Below, piece by piece: positions 6,113-7,282 of a stretch of 7,282 bases of DNA. Where the stretch lies: assembly GCA_003158885.1 (NCBI GenBank), contig PMLN01000103.1, forward strand, positions 21,650 to 28,931. The letters run 5' to 3'. Both the position numbers and the translations under genes were made by a program. Each line of letters begins with the position of its first letter. Position 1 is the stretch's first letter. The DNA comes from Anaerolineae bacterium (GTDB taxonomy: Bacteria; Chloroflexota; Anaerolineae; Anaerolineales; Villigracilaceae). Below the pieces are notes generated by a model, which saw only the letters and a program-made list of their open reading frames with translations, searched no databases and had not been told where the DNA came from.

Positions 6113-6118
6113 AAGGAG
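6113..6118 (+). promoter_or_regulatory. Ribosome binding site of the sugar-binding lipoprotein
   Basis: AAGGAG lies nine bases before ATG 6128 and sets that start. It directly follows the 12-base palindrome TATTATATAATA (6102-6113), whose TATAAT could look like a -10 box. A transcript starting from it would lose this ribosome site, so readthrough from the ROK gene is more likely. Confidence 0.75.
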
Positions 6119-6127
6119 AAGAATATC

Positions 6128-7282
6128 ATGAATAAAAAGCTTTACAGCCTGCTTGCAATCGTCATTGCAGCGGCATTTGTACTTTCTGCCTGCGGCGCCG
6201 CGACGCCCACAGCCGCACCTGCGACAATGGCGCCCGCCCCAACCACAGCACCTGCCCCAACTACTGCTCCCGCCCCGACCACAGCTCCCACTGCAGCTCC
6301 CGCTCAGGTGGAAGTGTTTTCCTGGTGGGTTGGCCCCGGTGAAGCCGATGGTCTGGCCGCGATGATTAAGATCTTCCAAGCCCAATATCCCAACGAAACA
6401 TTCGTGAACGCCGCTGTTGCTGGTGGCGCTGGCACGAATGCCCAGGCAGTTCTTGCAACTCGCTTGCAAGCTGGTGATCCCCCGGATTCATGGCAGGCTC
6501 ATGCTGGTATGGCAACCTTTGCTTATGCAACTGCCAAAGAGATCCAACCCTTGGATGATTTCTATGCAAAGACCGGTTTTGGCGCCGCACTGCCCAAGAG
6601 CCTCCTCCCGCTGATCTCTGTGAATGGCCATCCCTACAGCGTGCCGGTGAATATTCACCGCTCGAACGTGATGTGGTACAACCCGAAGGTCTTAACAGCC
6701 GCTGGCGTCACCATTCCTACCGGTGGCTTTGCGAGCTGGAATGATTTCTATGCTGCCTGCGATAAGATCAAGGCCGCTGGAAAGATTTGCCTCTCGCTTG
6801 GACCTGAAGGCTTCACGGCCATGCATCTGTGGGAGAACGTCATGATCGGCAGCTTGGGCGCTGCCAAATGGAGTGGCTTATGGACTGTTCCAGCCACCAC
6901 CGATTGGAAAGGCACGGATGTCACGGCAGCCCTGGCGAACTATGCCAAGGTTTTGTCCTACACCAATAGCGATGCCTCAACCTTGTCTGACTGGCAGCCC
7001 GCTTCCAAGCTGGTTGCCGATGGCGATGCCGCCTTCAATATCATGGGCGACTGGGCTGAGGGCTACTTTGCTAATCCGGCTCCGAATGGATTGGCTCTGA
7101 AGCCGCATGTTGATTTTGATTGGACACCGACACCTGGCACGCAGGGCATCTTTGTCTTCCTGTCCGACAGCTTCGTTCTGCCGGTTGGAAACAAGAATCC
7201 TGCAGGCACAACAGATTGGCTGACCGTAGCCTCCTCGAAGGCTGGTCAGGAAGCTTTCAACCCGCTCAAGGGTTCGATCTGC
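6128..7282 (+). CDS. Sugar ABC transporter substrate-binding lipoprotein (runs off right edge)
   Basis: 385 codons are present without a stop. A lipoprotein signal peptide (MNKK, hydrophobic 5-20, lipobox L19-S-A-C22) is followed by a low-complexity Ala/Pro/Thr linker to about residue 59, with three exact APAPTT units at 35-52. The mature domain begins VEVFSWWVGPGEADGLAAMI and shows the usual family-1 solute-binding pattern: LQAGDPPDSWQAH, EIQPLDDFY, the YSVPVNIHRSNVMWYNPKVL hinge strand and GDAAFNIMGDWAEGYF. Aromatic residues such as W66, W67 and those at the hinge are typical sugar-stacking positions. It resembles glucose/mannose-type binding proteins, but the sugar is not certain. It sits in the second place of an operon led by a ROK repressor; two CUT1 permease genes are expected next. 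Bound to the outer membrane face by lipid, it hands sugar to those permeases. Confidence 0.93.
   Translation, partial: MNKKLYSLLAIVIAAAFVLSACGAATPTAAPATMAPAPTTAPAPTTAPAPTTAPTAAPAQVEVFSWWVGPGEADGLAAMIKIFQAQYPNETFVNAAVAGGAGTNAQAVLATRLQAGDPPDSWQAHAGMATFAYATAKEIQPLDDFYAKTGFGAALPKSLLPLISVNGHPYSVPVNIHRSNVMWYNPKVLTAAGVTIPTGGFASWNDFYAACDKIKAAGKICLSLGPEGFTAMHLWENVMIGSLGAAKWSGLWTVPATTDWKGTDVTAALANYAKVLSYTNSDASTLSDWQPASKLVADGDAAFNIMGDWAEGYFANPAPNGLALKPHVDFDWTPTPGTQGIFVFLSDSFVLPVGNKNPAGTTDWLTVASSKAGQEAFNPLKGSIC

Noticed and set aside
6104..6469. Minus-strand 121-residue Gly/Ser/Cys/Arg-rich frame
   Set aside because: It is the antisense shadow of the Ala/Pro/Thr linker of the lipoprotein and has no support of its own.

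Overview
The window looks like a piece of a chromosome of moderate GC content, most likely from a Chloroflexota (Anaerolineae-like) bacterium. That is an inference from gene style: a lipoprotein with an Ala/Pro/Thr-rich linker feeding a sugar ABC transporter, a ROK repressor beside it, and a YREK-type DDE transposase. No marker gene in the window confirms the taxon.

Left part (1-2086, minus strand): an operon reading leftwards, made of a TetR-family regulator, a complete FtsX/MacB-type ABC permease, and the first 45 codons of a second such permease. The gaps are short (21 and 8 nt), and the second permease appears translationally coupled to the first. The partner ATPase is not in the window.

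Centre (2080-3614): a 1,521-bp insertion sequence with 16-bp terminal inverted repeats (15/16 matching) and a perfect 7-bp target duplication TTAACAA. It sits inside codons 4-6 of the TetR gene. Deleting the element and one target copy restores a TetR start (MPRVVKEDDYAARR...) with its own ribosome binding site. Just upstream lie a near-consensus promoter (TTGACT-17-TATAAT) and a perfect 11+1+11 palindrome that is the likely TetR operator. The regulator is therefore cut off from its start, promoter and operator, and the permease operon now lies behind the element. The transposase has an in-frame TGA where a Trp is expected, so the element itself is probably immobile.

Middle right (3910-4740, minus strand): a 276-aa integral membrane protein of unknown function with a duplicated 19-residue signature (E-x-W-G-T-x4-W-x-Y-Y-T-x3-P-P). 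This suggests two homologous halves. Its TATAAT box is so close to the ATG that the mRNA is probably leaderless.

Right part (4848-7282, plus strand): a ROK-family transcriptional repressor followed by a sugar-binding lipoprotein that runs off the window. A 25-bp imperfect palindrome directly behind an extended -10 promoter is the probable ROK autoregulatory operator. Together these form the start of a carbohydrate-uptake operon; permease genes are expected to the right. The junction between the two genes carries an unusually perfect Shine-Dalgarno sequence and two very small stop-start-coupled reading frames.
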